Positions 46,131 through 53,548 of a stretch of DNA of 64,000 nt are shown here, piece by piece (position 1 is the stretch's first letter; every line of letters begins with the position of its first letter). Made by a program: the position numbers and the translations under genes. The notes under the pieces are model-generated. The model ran no database searches and was not told the DNA's origin. It was given only the letters and a program-made list of their open reading frames with translations. Source of the DNA: Imhoffiella fuscus (GTDB lineage: Bacteria > Pseudomonadota > Gammaproteobacteria > Chromatiales > Chromatiaceae); NCBI RefSeq assembly GCF_042682685.1, contig NZ_JBHUHX010000016.1, positions 314,003 through 378,002 on the forward strand, in the 5' to 3' direction.

Positions 46131-47571
46131 GCGACTCGGTCGACGCCGGATCGTCGCGACCCTGCTGCTCGCCGCGATCGTGGCCGTGCTGTGGGCACGT
46201 AGCGAGCCGCTCGGGACCGGGCCCGGCTTTCGTATCGATCCCATCGATCCAGCGCATTCGGTGCCACGGCTGATCGGTCAGGCGAGTGAGGTGTCCGGGG
46301 TGACGACGGGGTTCGGCGTGATGGCCGACAGCGTCTCCACTGAGGGACACGGCTATGCGTTGCTCGGCGCCGCCGAACCGCAGGAACTGAGTTCGTTCGG
46401 TCTGGTCGGCGGAGATGATACGGTGCAACGCCGCCCGGACGAGGTGCTCGCCGAACTGGCCGCGCGGGCCGAGGCCGGCGACCCGGACGGCTGTGGCGCG
46501 ATGGCGCAGGCCACCGAGACGCTGCCGATCGTCGAGCGGCGTGATCGGGCCGGACGCTTCTGCGGGCTGTATCTCGACAACCTCGGGCACGACAGCCGGG
46601 TGCGGGGGTTCGCCGGACCGCTGCGCATCGGCGTCTATTTCGATGCCGATGGCCAGGTGCGCCAACTGGTGCACCTGGAGTCGCGCGAGACCCCGAGCTA
46701 TCTGCGGCGGGTCGCGACAGCAGGCTTCTATGAGCGGGCGCGCGCCGTCGAGCTGGCGCCCGAACTGCAGCGGATCGATGCGGTGAGCGGTGCGACCCTG
46801 ACCTCACAGGCGCTGGCGCGGGCACTCGACGAACTGGTCGCCAGCGCCGGGCCGGCGCTCGACGCTTACCTTGAACGCTCGGCCCAGGGTTTCGCGCTTG
46901 AGGCCCCGCTCTCCGAGCGCTGGAAGTGGCAGCTCGCACTGATCGTGGCGCTGTTCGCGCTGGTCTGGCAGCGGCGCTGGCGTCTGGATCGCTTCGGACT
47001 GACCCTGCTCGGGGTCGGCAGTCTGCTGACGCTCGGTTTTCTGTTCAACCTCAGCTTCACCTATCTCAACCTGCTGCACCCGTTGCTCGGTGTCTCTGTC
47101 TCGGCGCTGGTGGCCTGCTATGGCGTGCTGGTGCTGCTCGGTGCGATCTGGGACGACAACACCTATTGCCGTCACCTCTGTCCCTTCGGCCAGGCGCAGC
47201 GATTGGTCGCCCGTCTCGACCGGGGCTCGCGCTGGCGGCACTGGCCGCTCGGCAACCGCCTCATGTCTCGGCTGCGACTGGTGCTGGCGCTGGTGTTGAT
47301 CGGCGGCGTGGCCTATGGCGTCGAGCGCTGGAGCGGCTTCGAGCTGTTCCCCGAGCTGTTCGGACTGGATATCGGCTCGATCTGGTTCCTGGTCGCGCTC
47401 TTTCTGGTCCTGCGGCTCTCGGCCTGGGTGCCGATGGTGTGGTGCCGGCTGCTCTGTCCGACCGGAGCCGTGCTCGATCTGGTCGCCCGTGCAGTTCGCC
47501 CGGCGTCGCGCCGGACTTCAGTGCGCGTTGCGGAACCCCAGCCTCCGCTCCGCACGCTCAAAACTTCCTGA
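46117..47571 (+). CDS. FMN-binding, NapH/NosR-like membrane iron-sulfur protein
   Basis: 484 residues. An N-terminal membrane helix (12-28) is followed by a periplasmic FMN-binding domain ending in DAVSGATLTS (221-230), the site where ApbE attaches FMN to a threonine. Five or so helices follow, with two NapH/NosR-type loops YCRHLCPFGQA (350-360) and WCRLLCPTGAVLDL (442-455). The soluble ferredoxin domain of NapH and NosR is absent. The design suits passing electrons across the inner membrane to a periplasmic acceptor. Its start lies inside the chelatase gene, so they are coupled. No apbE is in the window. Confidence 0.8.
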   Translation: MVELERLGRRRIVATLLLAAIVAVLWARSEPLGTGPGFRIDPIDPAHSVPRLIGQASEVSGVTTGFGVMADSVSTEGHGYALLGAAEPQELSSFGLVGGDDTVQRRPDEVLAELAARAEAGDPDGCGAMAQATETLPIVERRDRAGRFCGLYLDNLGHDSRVRGFAGPLRIGVYFDADGQVRQLVHLESRETPSYLRRVATAGFYERARAVELAPELQRIDAVSGATLTSQALARALDELVASAGPALDAYLERSAQGFALEAPLSERWKWQLALIVALFALVWQRRWRLDRFGLTLLGVGSLLTLGFLFNLSFTYLNLLHPLLGVSVSALVACYGVLVLLGAIWDDNTYCRHLCPFGQAQRLVARLDRGSRWRHWPLGNRLMSRLRLVLALVLIGGVAYGVERWSGFELFPELFGLDIGSIWFLVALFLVLRLSAWVPMVWCRLLCPTGAVLDLVARAVRPASRRTSVRVAEPQPPLRTLKTS

Positions 47572-47634
47572 ACCAACCCCGACGCTCGCCAGCCCTCGCC
47601 AGTCGCGTCCTCATTAGAAATGAGGTGATCCATC

Positions 47635-49653
47635 ATGTCCCAATCCGCATTGCTTCCGGGGCTGTCCGGTTGCTGCGCGCTGGTCGCGTTGTCTCAGCCG
47701 CTGGGCGCCGATACCGCTCTACCCGCCATCTCGGTGGTCGCCACCGGCACCGAACGTGCGGTCGACACCTTGCCCGACGCGGTCAGCGTGGTCGATCGAG
47801 CGCAGCTCGACCGTGACCAGCCGAGCACGATCGGTAAGGTGCTCGAAACCCTGCCCAACGTCGCAGTCGGCGGCGGTCCGCGCCCCGACGGGCAGCAGAT
47901 CACCATTCGCGGCATCGATGATACGCGGATCCTGTATCTGATCGACGGGGTGCGTCAGAGTTTCTCTCGCTCCCACAGTGCCCGAGTGTTCGTCGAACCC
48001 GAGTTGCTCGAACGTTTGGACGTGTTGCGTGGACCCGCCTCGGCGCTCTGGGGCAGCGGTGCGCTCGGTGGCGTGATCGCGTTGCAGACGCGTGATGCGG
48101 CCGATTTGCTGCGTCCGGGACAAGCCGTCGGCGGACTGCTCAAGACCGGTTATCAGGACGTCAACGAGGAATGGCTCGGCTCTGCCGCGCTCTATGGAGC
48201 CACCGGAGGCGGGCTCGACTATCTGTTCAACCTCGCCTATCGCGATGCCGGGGACGTCGCGCTCGGTGACGGCACCGACCTCGATCACTCCGCATACGAG
48301 CGCTTCTCGGGGCTCGGCAAACTCAACTGGACCCCGGATGGCGTCAATCACTTCGGCGTTTCGCTGATGGGCGGCAAACTCTCCGGCGAGGTGCCGTCCA
48401 ACGCACAGATCGCCGCCACCGACGAAGACTTGGTTGATCGTGACATCCAGCAGCAAAACCTTGCGCTGCGCTATCGTCACGAGGCGCCCGACCAGCCCTG
48501 GTTCAACCCTGCGTTGATGCTCTATCGCAACCTCACGGACATCGACGAGCGTCGCCTTTACGACGGGCGTAGCGACGAGACCCGGATCGAGACCTTCGGG
48601 GTCGACCTGCGCAACCACATGCGTCTGGACGGCGGAGATCGGTTCGCCCAGGTGCTGAGCTATGGGGTCGAATGGCACCGTGACACCGTCGAGGCCAGAC
48701 GCAACGGCGCGCCGCGTCCTAGCTATCCGGACGGCGAGGGCGAGGTGCTCGGGTTCTATGTCCAGGACGAGATCATGATCGGCAGCCGCTGGACCCTGAT
48801 CCCCGGGGTGCGCTGGGACCGCTACACTCGCGAGAGCGACGATCCGACGATGGACGAGCACGACGACAGCGCCTTCTCGGCCAAGCTCGGGGCCGACGTG
48901 GCGGTGACCGACTGGCTGTCGCTGCAGGCGAGCTACAACGAGGCCTTCCGCGCGCCCGACGTCACCGAACTGTACGTCTCCGGCACCCACTTCAGCTGTG
49001 GGCCGGGTTGCCGCAACCTGTTCGTTCCCAACCCGGATCTCGAACCCGAGAAGGCGCACAACAAGGAGGTCGGTTTGCGGTTGCACCAGGAGGATCTGTT
49101 CGCCTCCGGTGACCGCGCCCGCTTCCAGGCACGCTTCTTCCGTAACGATGTCGACGACTTCATCGATCAGATCGTGAACTTCACCTTCCGGCCGGTTCCG
49201 GGGAATCCGGGGCCGGGCGGGGTGAGTTCATTCCGCAACGTCGCCTCGGCCAAGCTCGAAGGCTTCGAGCTGGAGGCCGGCTACGATGCCGGACGCTGGT
49301 TCGCCAGTGCCTTCTATGCCGAGACCCGGGGCGAGGACACGTCGACCGGCGAGCCGCTTGCGAGCGTGCAGCCCGATACCTGGCAGCTCGAAGCCGGGCT
49401 GCGGCTGCCCGAGCAGCAGGTCGAACTGGGTTGGCGCGGGCGTTTCGTCGCCGAGCAGGACCGTGTGCCGGCCGATGGTACGCCTGCCGACGGTTACGAT
49501 CTCCACGACCTGTGGCTGAGCTGGCACCCGTACCGCGATCTCACTCTCGACTTTGGCATCGACAACCTGTTCGACGAGGACTATCTGCCGTATCTCTCCG
49601 GGCTCAAGGGGCCGGGGCGTAACCTCAAGGCGACGGTGAGTTACAGGTTCTGA
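47635..49653 (+). CDS. TonB-dependent outer-membrane receptor, haem/haemoprotein type
   Basis: 672 residues. Signal peptide, a TonB box region (ISVVATGTERAV), a plug domain (about 40-150; LPNVAVGGGPRPDGQQITIRG and LDVLRGPASALWGSGALGGVI) and a 22-strand barrel ending in YRF. The barrel contains FRAP (about 438), a histidine in SGTHF (about 452) and NPDLEPEK (about 466); the FRAP-His-NPNL arrangement is characteristic of haem and haemoglobin receptors. The ATG has GAGGTGAT upstream. Third gene after the Fur-box-like operator; its TonB-ExbBD motor is probably the facing operon. Confidence 0.88.
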   Translation: MSQSALLPGLSGCCALVALSQPLGADTALPAISVVATGTERAVDTLPDAVSVVDRAQLDRDQPSTIGKVLETLPNVAVGGGPRPDGQQITIRGIDDTRILYLIDGVRQSFSRSHSARVFVEPELLERLDVLRGPASALWGSGALGGVIALQTRDAADLLRPGQAVGGLLKTGYQDVNEEWLGSAALYGATGGGLDYLFNLAYRDAGDVALGDGTDLDHSAYERFSGLGKLNWTPDGVNHFGVSLMGGKLSGEVPSNAQIAATDEDLVDRDIQQQNLALRYRHEAPDQPWFNPALMLYRNLTDIDERRLYDGRSDETRIETFGVDLRNHMRLDGGDRFAQVLSYGVEWHRDTVEARRNGAPRPSYPDGEGEVLGFYVQDEIMIGSRWTLIPGVRWDRYTRESDDPTMDEHDDSAFSAKLGADVAVTDWLSLQASYNEAFRAPDVTELYVSGTHFSCGPGCRNLFVPNPDLEPEKAHNKEVGLRLHQEDLFASGDRARFQARFFRNDVDDFIDQIVNFTFRPVPGNPGPGGVSSFRNVASAKLEGFELEAGYDAGRWFASAFYAETRGEDTSTGEPLASVQPDTWQLEAGLRLPEQQVELGWRGRFVAEQDRVPADGTPADGYDLHDLWLSWHPYRDLTLDFGIDNLFDEDYLPYLSGLKGPGRNLKATVSYRF

Positions 49654-49799
49654 TGTGGCCTCTCCCGCTCCATCGCGACCGGGATCGCGGCGGGTCGGGA
49701 GGGAAAGGGCGGGCTGGAGATCGCTTGCTACGGGGTCTGGTCGGCTGCGGGTTGGTTCGCACTGCGGTGCGAGCATGTTCGATCAGCGTCGAGGTATCC

Positions 49800-50606
49800 C
49801 TAACGTAGCGAGAAATCGATCGGCACCTGAACGCTGAGCCGGTTGCGGGTGATCTCTGCCGGGGGGGCGGGCATCGGGCTGGCGCGCTGGAGCAGTGCGC
49901 TCACCTCGGCGTCGATCAACGGATGACCGGAGCTGGAGACGATCCGGTGCGAGAGTAGCCGTCCCTGGCGGTCGATGACGAAGGCGACCGTGACCCGGCC
50001 TTGCTGGCGCATTCGCCGCGCCTGACGCGGGTAACGCTTGTGACGATCGAGCCAGTGGGCGAGTTGGCCGTAGTAGTTGCTGCGGCTGATCGTGCCGCCT
50101 CCGCCTCCGCCTCCGCCTCCGCCTCCGCCGCCATGGCCACTGCCGCTGCTTTTGCTGCTGCCTTTGCCGTGTGCGTTGCCCTGGCCGCTGCCGGTGCCAC
50201 CCGGGGCACGATGACGCGCGGACGGAGTTTCGGGTGTGGGCTTGGCTGGCGACCGGGTCGGGTACTGCGCGGGCGGTTTCGGGGTCTTCTTGGGCTTGGG
50301 CTTTGGCTTTGGTTCGGGCTTCGGCTTCGGCTTCGGCGCGAGTTCACGCATCTGCACCAGTTCGGGCGGTGCGACCGGGGTCAATGGCGTTGGCGCCGGA
50401 GGCGAGGCCAGCATGGGGGCGGGCGCGGCAGCGCTGGCGACCGTAGGGCCGGCTGCGGATCCCGACGATCCGCCCAGTTCGATTTCGTAGGGGATGGCGG
50501 GCACCGGTTCGGGTAGAGCCGATGCGGTTAGCGCCATCAGCAATGAGCCGTGCAGCAGTAGCGCCAGTGCTGCCGCCGCCAGCCAGTGTCTGGATCGGAT
50601 CTCCAT
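49800..50606 (-). CDS. tonB: TonB energy-transducing protein
   Basis: 268 residues. N-terminal membrane helix (WLAAAALALLLHGSLLMALTA), a long Pro/Lys-rich linker of KPKPKPEPKPKP type, a run of 13 glycines, then the C-terminal domain (about 190-268; RYPRQARRMRQQGRVTVAFVIDRQG). It spans the periplasm to energise the receptor encoded opposite. Its ATG shares one base with the stop of exbD, so it belongs to the exbBDD-tonB operon. The glycine run between linker and C-domain is unusual. Confidence 0.92.
   Translation of the reverse strand: MEIRSRHWLAAAALALLLHGSLLMALTASALPEPVPAIPYEIELGGSSGSAAGPTVASAAAPAPMLASPPAPTPLTPVAPPELVQMRELAPKPKPKPEPKPKPKPKKTPKPPAQYPTRSPAKPTPETPSARHRAPGGTGSGQGNAHGKGSSKSSGSGHGGGGGGGGGGGGGTISRSNYYGQLAHWLDRHKRYPRQARRMRQQGRVTVAFVIDRQGRLLSHRIVSSSGHPLIDAEVSALLQRASPMPAPPAEITRNRLSVQVPIDFSLR
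50095..50130. repeat. Hexanucleotide tandem repeat inside tonB
   Basis: Five perfect copies of CCGCCT (50095-50124) and one CCGCCG. On the coding (minus) strand they encode the polyglycine run. A change in copy number keeps the frame and would only vary the length of the glycine linker. Confidence 0.85.
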
Positions 50607-51019
50607 CAGTTCGCGGGGGTCGCTAGCAGGGTGATGCGTTCGATGCCGAGTCCGCGCAGCAGCACCAGGGTTTCCTGGAATTGGCGGGCGGTGAGTCCGG
50701 CATCGGCCTTGATGCGCAGTTCGCGCTCGGGATCGTCTTGGCGCCAGGCCGCGAGCCGTTCTCGCAGTCGCTGCGCGTCGAGCGCCTCGCCGTCGAGCGC
50801 GCGCGCGCCGTCGGCGCCGATCAGCAGGGTGCGCTGGCGCGGTTCCGGTGCCTGCGCCTGAGGGGCCTCGGTGGAGACCGGCGGTTCGATCTCGAAGGGA
50901 TCGCTGGGGGCGATGCGTCCGGACAGCATGAAGAAGATCAGCATCAGGAAGATGACGTTGATCAGCGGGATCAGCTGTTCGTCGTTGCCGGTGCGTTCGG
51001 AGCGGTGGACGAATTTCAT
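50606..51019 (-). CDS. ExbD/TolR-family protein, second copy
   Basis: 137 residues. One N-terminal helix with an Asn where the usual proton-carrying aspartate would be in LIPLINVIFLMLIFFMLSG (canonical L.P.IDVVF), then a periplasmic domain with a Pro/Gln-rich linker and LRIKADAGLTARQFQETLVLLRGLGIERI. The substitution suggests that this subunit is structural or regulatory and the other ExbD carries the proton. Its ATGA overlaps the preceding exbD. Confidence 0.85.
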   Translation of the reverse strand: MKFVHRSERTGNDEQLIPLINVIFLMLIFFMLSGRIAPSDPFEIEPPVSTEAPQAQAPEPRQRTLLIGADGARALDGEALDAQRLRERLAAWRQDDPERELRIKADAGLTARQFQETLVLLRGLGIERITLLATPAN

Positions 51020-51411
51020 TGCAGCCGCACCTCCGGGACGCCTGCTGCGACCAGTCGGTCGATGGTGGAGATGATGGTTTGGAGCCCGACTTCGGGGGCG
51101 GACTGGATCACCACAGTGAGCTCGGCGGTGCGTGCCAGCGCTGCGGCGATGCGTGGCGCGATCTGGTCGGCGGCGAGCGGTTCGCCGTTGAGGTCGAGTC
51201 GGGCGTCGGCGTGCAGCCGCAGCAGCATGGCCACGCGCGCATCGGCGCCTGCTACGCCGACCTCGGCACCGCGCGCATCGAGCGCGAGCGCGCGCCACTG
51301 GTCGAAGTGCGAGGCGAGCATGAAGAACAGCAGCAGGATGAACACCACGTCGATCAATGGGGTTAGTGAGATGGGGTTGCGCCGCACGCGGCGGACGACG
51401 TCAAGATGCAT
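51016..51411 (-). CDS. exbD: Biopolymer transport protein ExbD
   Basis: 131 residues. The membrane helix has the full motif ISLTPLIDVVFILLLFFMLAS with the proton-carrying aspartate. The periplasmic part is short. It forms the stator with ExbB and powers TonB. It overlaps exbB by 11 bases and the second exbD by four. Confidence 0.92.
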   Translation of the reverse strand: MHLDVVRRVRRNPISLTPLIDVVFILLLFFMLASHFDQWRALALDARGAEVGVAGADARVAMLLRLHADARLDLNGEPLAADQIAPRIAAALARTAELTVVIQSAPEVGLQTIISTIDRLVAAGVPEVRLQ

Positions 51412-52294
51412 AGCCGACCTCGGTGGCGAATGACGGGGCCCTGGGTGCGGCTGCCGATTCGGATCCAGATCCAGATTCTGATTTGCGGTTCAGCGGTTCG
51501 GTCTCGGCCCCGGCGAGGTCGCGGGTGAAGACCCGTGTGACGGCGTCCTCCATGCGGTGACTGCAGCGTTCGACGCGGCGTTCGAGCCAGGTGTGCGCCA
51601 GCACCACCGGGATCGCCAGACTGAGTCCGGCGGCGGTGGTCAGCAGCGCCTGCCAGATGCCGCCGGAGAGGATCGATGGATCGACCTGCGTGCCTGCCTG
51701 TTCGAGCTGGCGGAACGCCTCGATCATGCCGAGCACCGTTCCCAGCAGTCCCAGCAGCGGGCTGAGCGTGGCGATGATCTCGAGTGCGCGCAGGTGGCTG
51801 CGCAACTGTTCGAGCTGGAGGGTCGCGACGCGGGCGACCTCCTCGCGCAGGATCGCTGGGTCGAGTCCGGGGTGGCGCAGTCCCGTCAGGGCAAGATGGA
51901 CCACTCGGGCCACCGGCTGGGGACGCTCCTCGAGCCGGTGCAGGGCGCCGTGGATATCGCCCCGGCTCCACAGCCGCAGAGCCTCGTCGACCGGGGTGCG
52001 GGCGTCAATGCGCAGCCGCGCGAACTGCCACAGCTTGACCAGTACGATGGCCGCAGCGACCACCGAGAACAGTGCCAGGATCATCAGCACCGGGCCGCCG
52101 ACGTCGCTGAAGACGGCGAATCTGTCCTGGAACAGGTCCAGTGCCGTACCCCAGAGCCCGGTGCCGTCGTCCAGGGTCGATGGTGTCGGATCGGCTGCCG
52201 TGGGGGCGATGGCCGCTGCTGCCTGCTGGGCTGGAGCGGTGGCGCCGATGTCGGTGGTGGGCATCTCGGTGATGCCGGTCGCGGATGCGGTCAT
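51401..52294 (-). CDS. exbB: Biopolymer transport protein ExbB
   Basis: 297 residues from the ATG at 52294, which follows AGGACA. An Ala/Thr-rich exported N-terminal stretch (about 60 residues) precedes helix 1 (VLMILALFSVVAAAIVLVKLWQF); helices 2 and 3 are in LEIIATLSPLLGLLGTVLGMI and GIWQALLTTAAGLSLAIPVVLAH, the ExbB/TolQ signature. It forms the proton channel with ExbD. A C-terminal tail rich in Ser/Glu/Gly repeats is not conserved. Confidence 0.93.
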   Translation of the reverse strand: MTASATGITEMPTTDIGATAPAQQAAAAIAPTAADPTPSTLDDGTGLWGTALDLFQDRFAVFSDVGGPVLMILALFSVVAAAIVLVKLWQFARLRIDARTPVDEALRLWSRGDIHGALHRLEERPQPVARVVHLALTGLRHPGLDPAILREEVARVATLQLEQLRSHLRALEIIATLSPLLGLLGTVLGMIEAFRQLEQAGTQVDPSILSGGIWQALLTTAAGLSLAIPVVLAHTWLERRVERCSHRMEDAVTRVFTRDLAGAETEPLNRKSESGSGSESAAAPRAPSFATEVGYAS

Positions 52295-52320
52295 GGTGTC
52301 CTGTCCTTCGCGCAGTGTGC

Positions 52321-52755
52321 TCACTTGAAGAGCTGGGTGGTGATTCGTGAGGTGGGCTCGATGCGTTGCAGACAATCGGTGCGTGTGCCCGCCGTGTCGG
52401 CGCAGGCGCCGACATCGTTGATGAGGATGCGCCCGAGTTGTTCGCAGCCGGTCTTCGGAACTTCGAATAATTTGACGCTGGTCTTGCCTGCGGCGATCGG
52501 AGCGGCTTCGAGTGCGAGCCGTTGCAGGATGAAGCCCTGATCGTCGAACAGCACCAGTTCGAGTTGCAGGCTGGTGAAGTCGGTCGAGGTCTGGTTGCCG
52601 AATACCAGGTAGGTCACGCAGGCGTTCTCGTGCGCTTCGAGCTTGTTGAGCTCGACCTTCAGCGCCCCCTCTGCGGCCGAAGCCCCGAAGGGTAGGGCGC
52701 AGCAGAGGAGGGCGGCGAGCGCGTGGGCGCGCGGGCTCTGGGGTGTCGATGTCAT
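52321..52755 (-). CDS. Small secreted four-cysteine protein of unknown function, first gene of the exb-tonB operon
   Basis: 144 residues from the ATG at 52755. A signal peptide (HALAALLCCALPFGASA) is followed by about 115 residues with four cysteines (NACVTY, KTGCEQL, GACADT, RTDCLQR) that could form two disulfides. The middle (YLVFGNQTSTDFTSLQLELVLFDDQGFILQRLALEAAPIAAGKT) is a beta-rich pattern. I do not recognise the family. It is the first gene after the Fur-box-like operator at 52782-52800 and precedes exbB by 26 bases, so it should be a periplasmic part of the same iron system. Confidence 0.75.
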   Translation of the reverse strand: MTSTPQSPRAHALAALLCCALPFGASAAEGALKVELNKLEAHENACVTYLVFGNQTSTDFTSLQLELVLFDDQGFILQRLALEAAPIAAGKTSVKLFEVPKTGCEQLGRILINDVGACADTAGTRTDCLQRIEPTSRITTQLFK

Positions 52756-52781
52756 AAGTTGGATGCGTCTGTTTCTTGAGT

Positions 52782-52800
52782 GATATCGATAGTCATTCTC
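52782..52800 (-). promoter_or_regulatory. Fur-box-like operator of the exb-tonB operon
   Basis: The minus strand matches 14 of the 19 positions of the consensus Fur box and starts GAGAATGAC. It ends 27 bases before the ATG of the first gene, where a repressor would block transcription or its start. Confidence 0.65.
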
Positions 52801-52885
52801 ATTTTTTATGATAAACCAGGTATCCGGCTCCGGCAATGCGCGAGCTTGCGGAGACCTTTGCGCTACCTCGGTTTTCGGGGTTTTC

Positions 52886-53548
52886 TCAAGGACGTTCTTC
52901 GGTCTCTGCAGGCCAGCGCTCGCGGAGGCTGTCGAGGGTGTTCTGGTGAGCGATCAGGATGACCTCGTCCCCGGACTTCAATTTGGACGTTTTCTCGGGC
53001 AGCAGAAAGGTTTCGTCTCGATAGAGACAGATGATGCGGCAGCGGTCCGGCAACTCCAGCTCGTCGATGTGGCCGGCGTCGGCGTCGCCGACGATGAAGT
53101 CGAACACTGCGGCGTCACCTCGGATCAGCGACGAGAGTTCCAGCGATTTCTGCCCGCTCAGCAGTCCCATCAGATGCGAGGCCACCGCGCGGTTGGGCAT
53201 CACGCTGTCCTCAAGGCCGAGTTCGTGACAGATGCGCTGGAACTGGGGATTGTTGACACGCGTCACGACGCGTTTGAAACCCAGGGAGCGTCCGATCAGG
53301 CTCGCCAGGATGTTGGTCTGGTCGCTCTCGTCCAGGCAGAAGAGTACCTCGGTGTTCTCGGGCTCGGCATCGCTCAGTACATCCGGCGAGGTGCCGTCGC
53401 CATAGATGAAGCCGGCGTCGAGCTGATCCGAGAGGGTCTCGATACGATCGCGGTCGCGCTCGATGATGATGACCTCGTGTCCGGCTTCGAGCAGCGTCTC
53501 GGCGGTCGACAGGGTCAGTGAGCTGGTGCCGATGAATGCCGTTCTCAT
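52886..53548 (-). CDS. trkA: TrkA-type potassium uptake regulator (single RCK unit)
   Basis: 220 residues, half the length of enterobacterial TrkA. An RCK_N Rossmann domain (about 1-120; FIGTSSLTLSTAETLLEAGHEVIIIERD.DRI) is followed by an RCK_C domain (about 140-215). The usual glycine-rich loop reads GTSSLT, so nucleotide binding may differ. It gates the adjacent TrkH. Coupled to trkH by ATGA. Confidence 0.9.
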   Translation of the reverse strand: MRTAFIGTSSLTLSTAETLLEAGHEVIIIERDRDRIETLSDQLDAGFIYGDGTSPDVLSDAEPENTEVLFCLDESDQTNILASLIGRSLGFKRVVTRVNNPQFQRICHELGLEDSVMPNRAVASHLMGLLSGQKSLELSSLIRGDAAVFDFIVGDADAGHIDELELPDRCRIICLYRDETFLLPEKTSKLKSGDEVILIAHQNTLDSLRERWPAETEERP

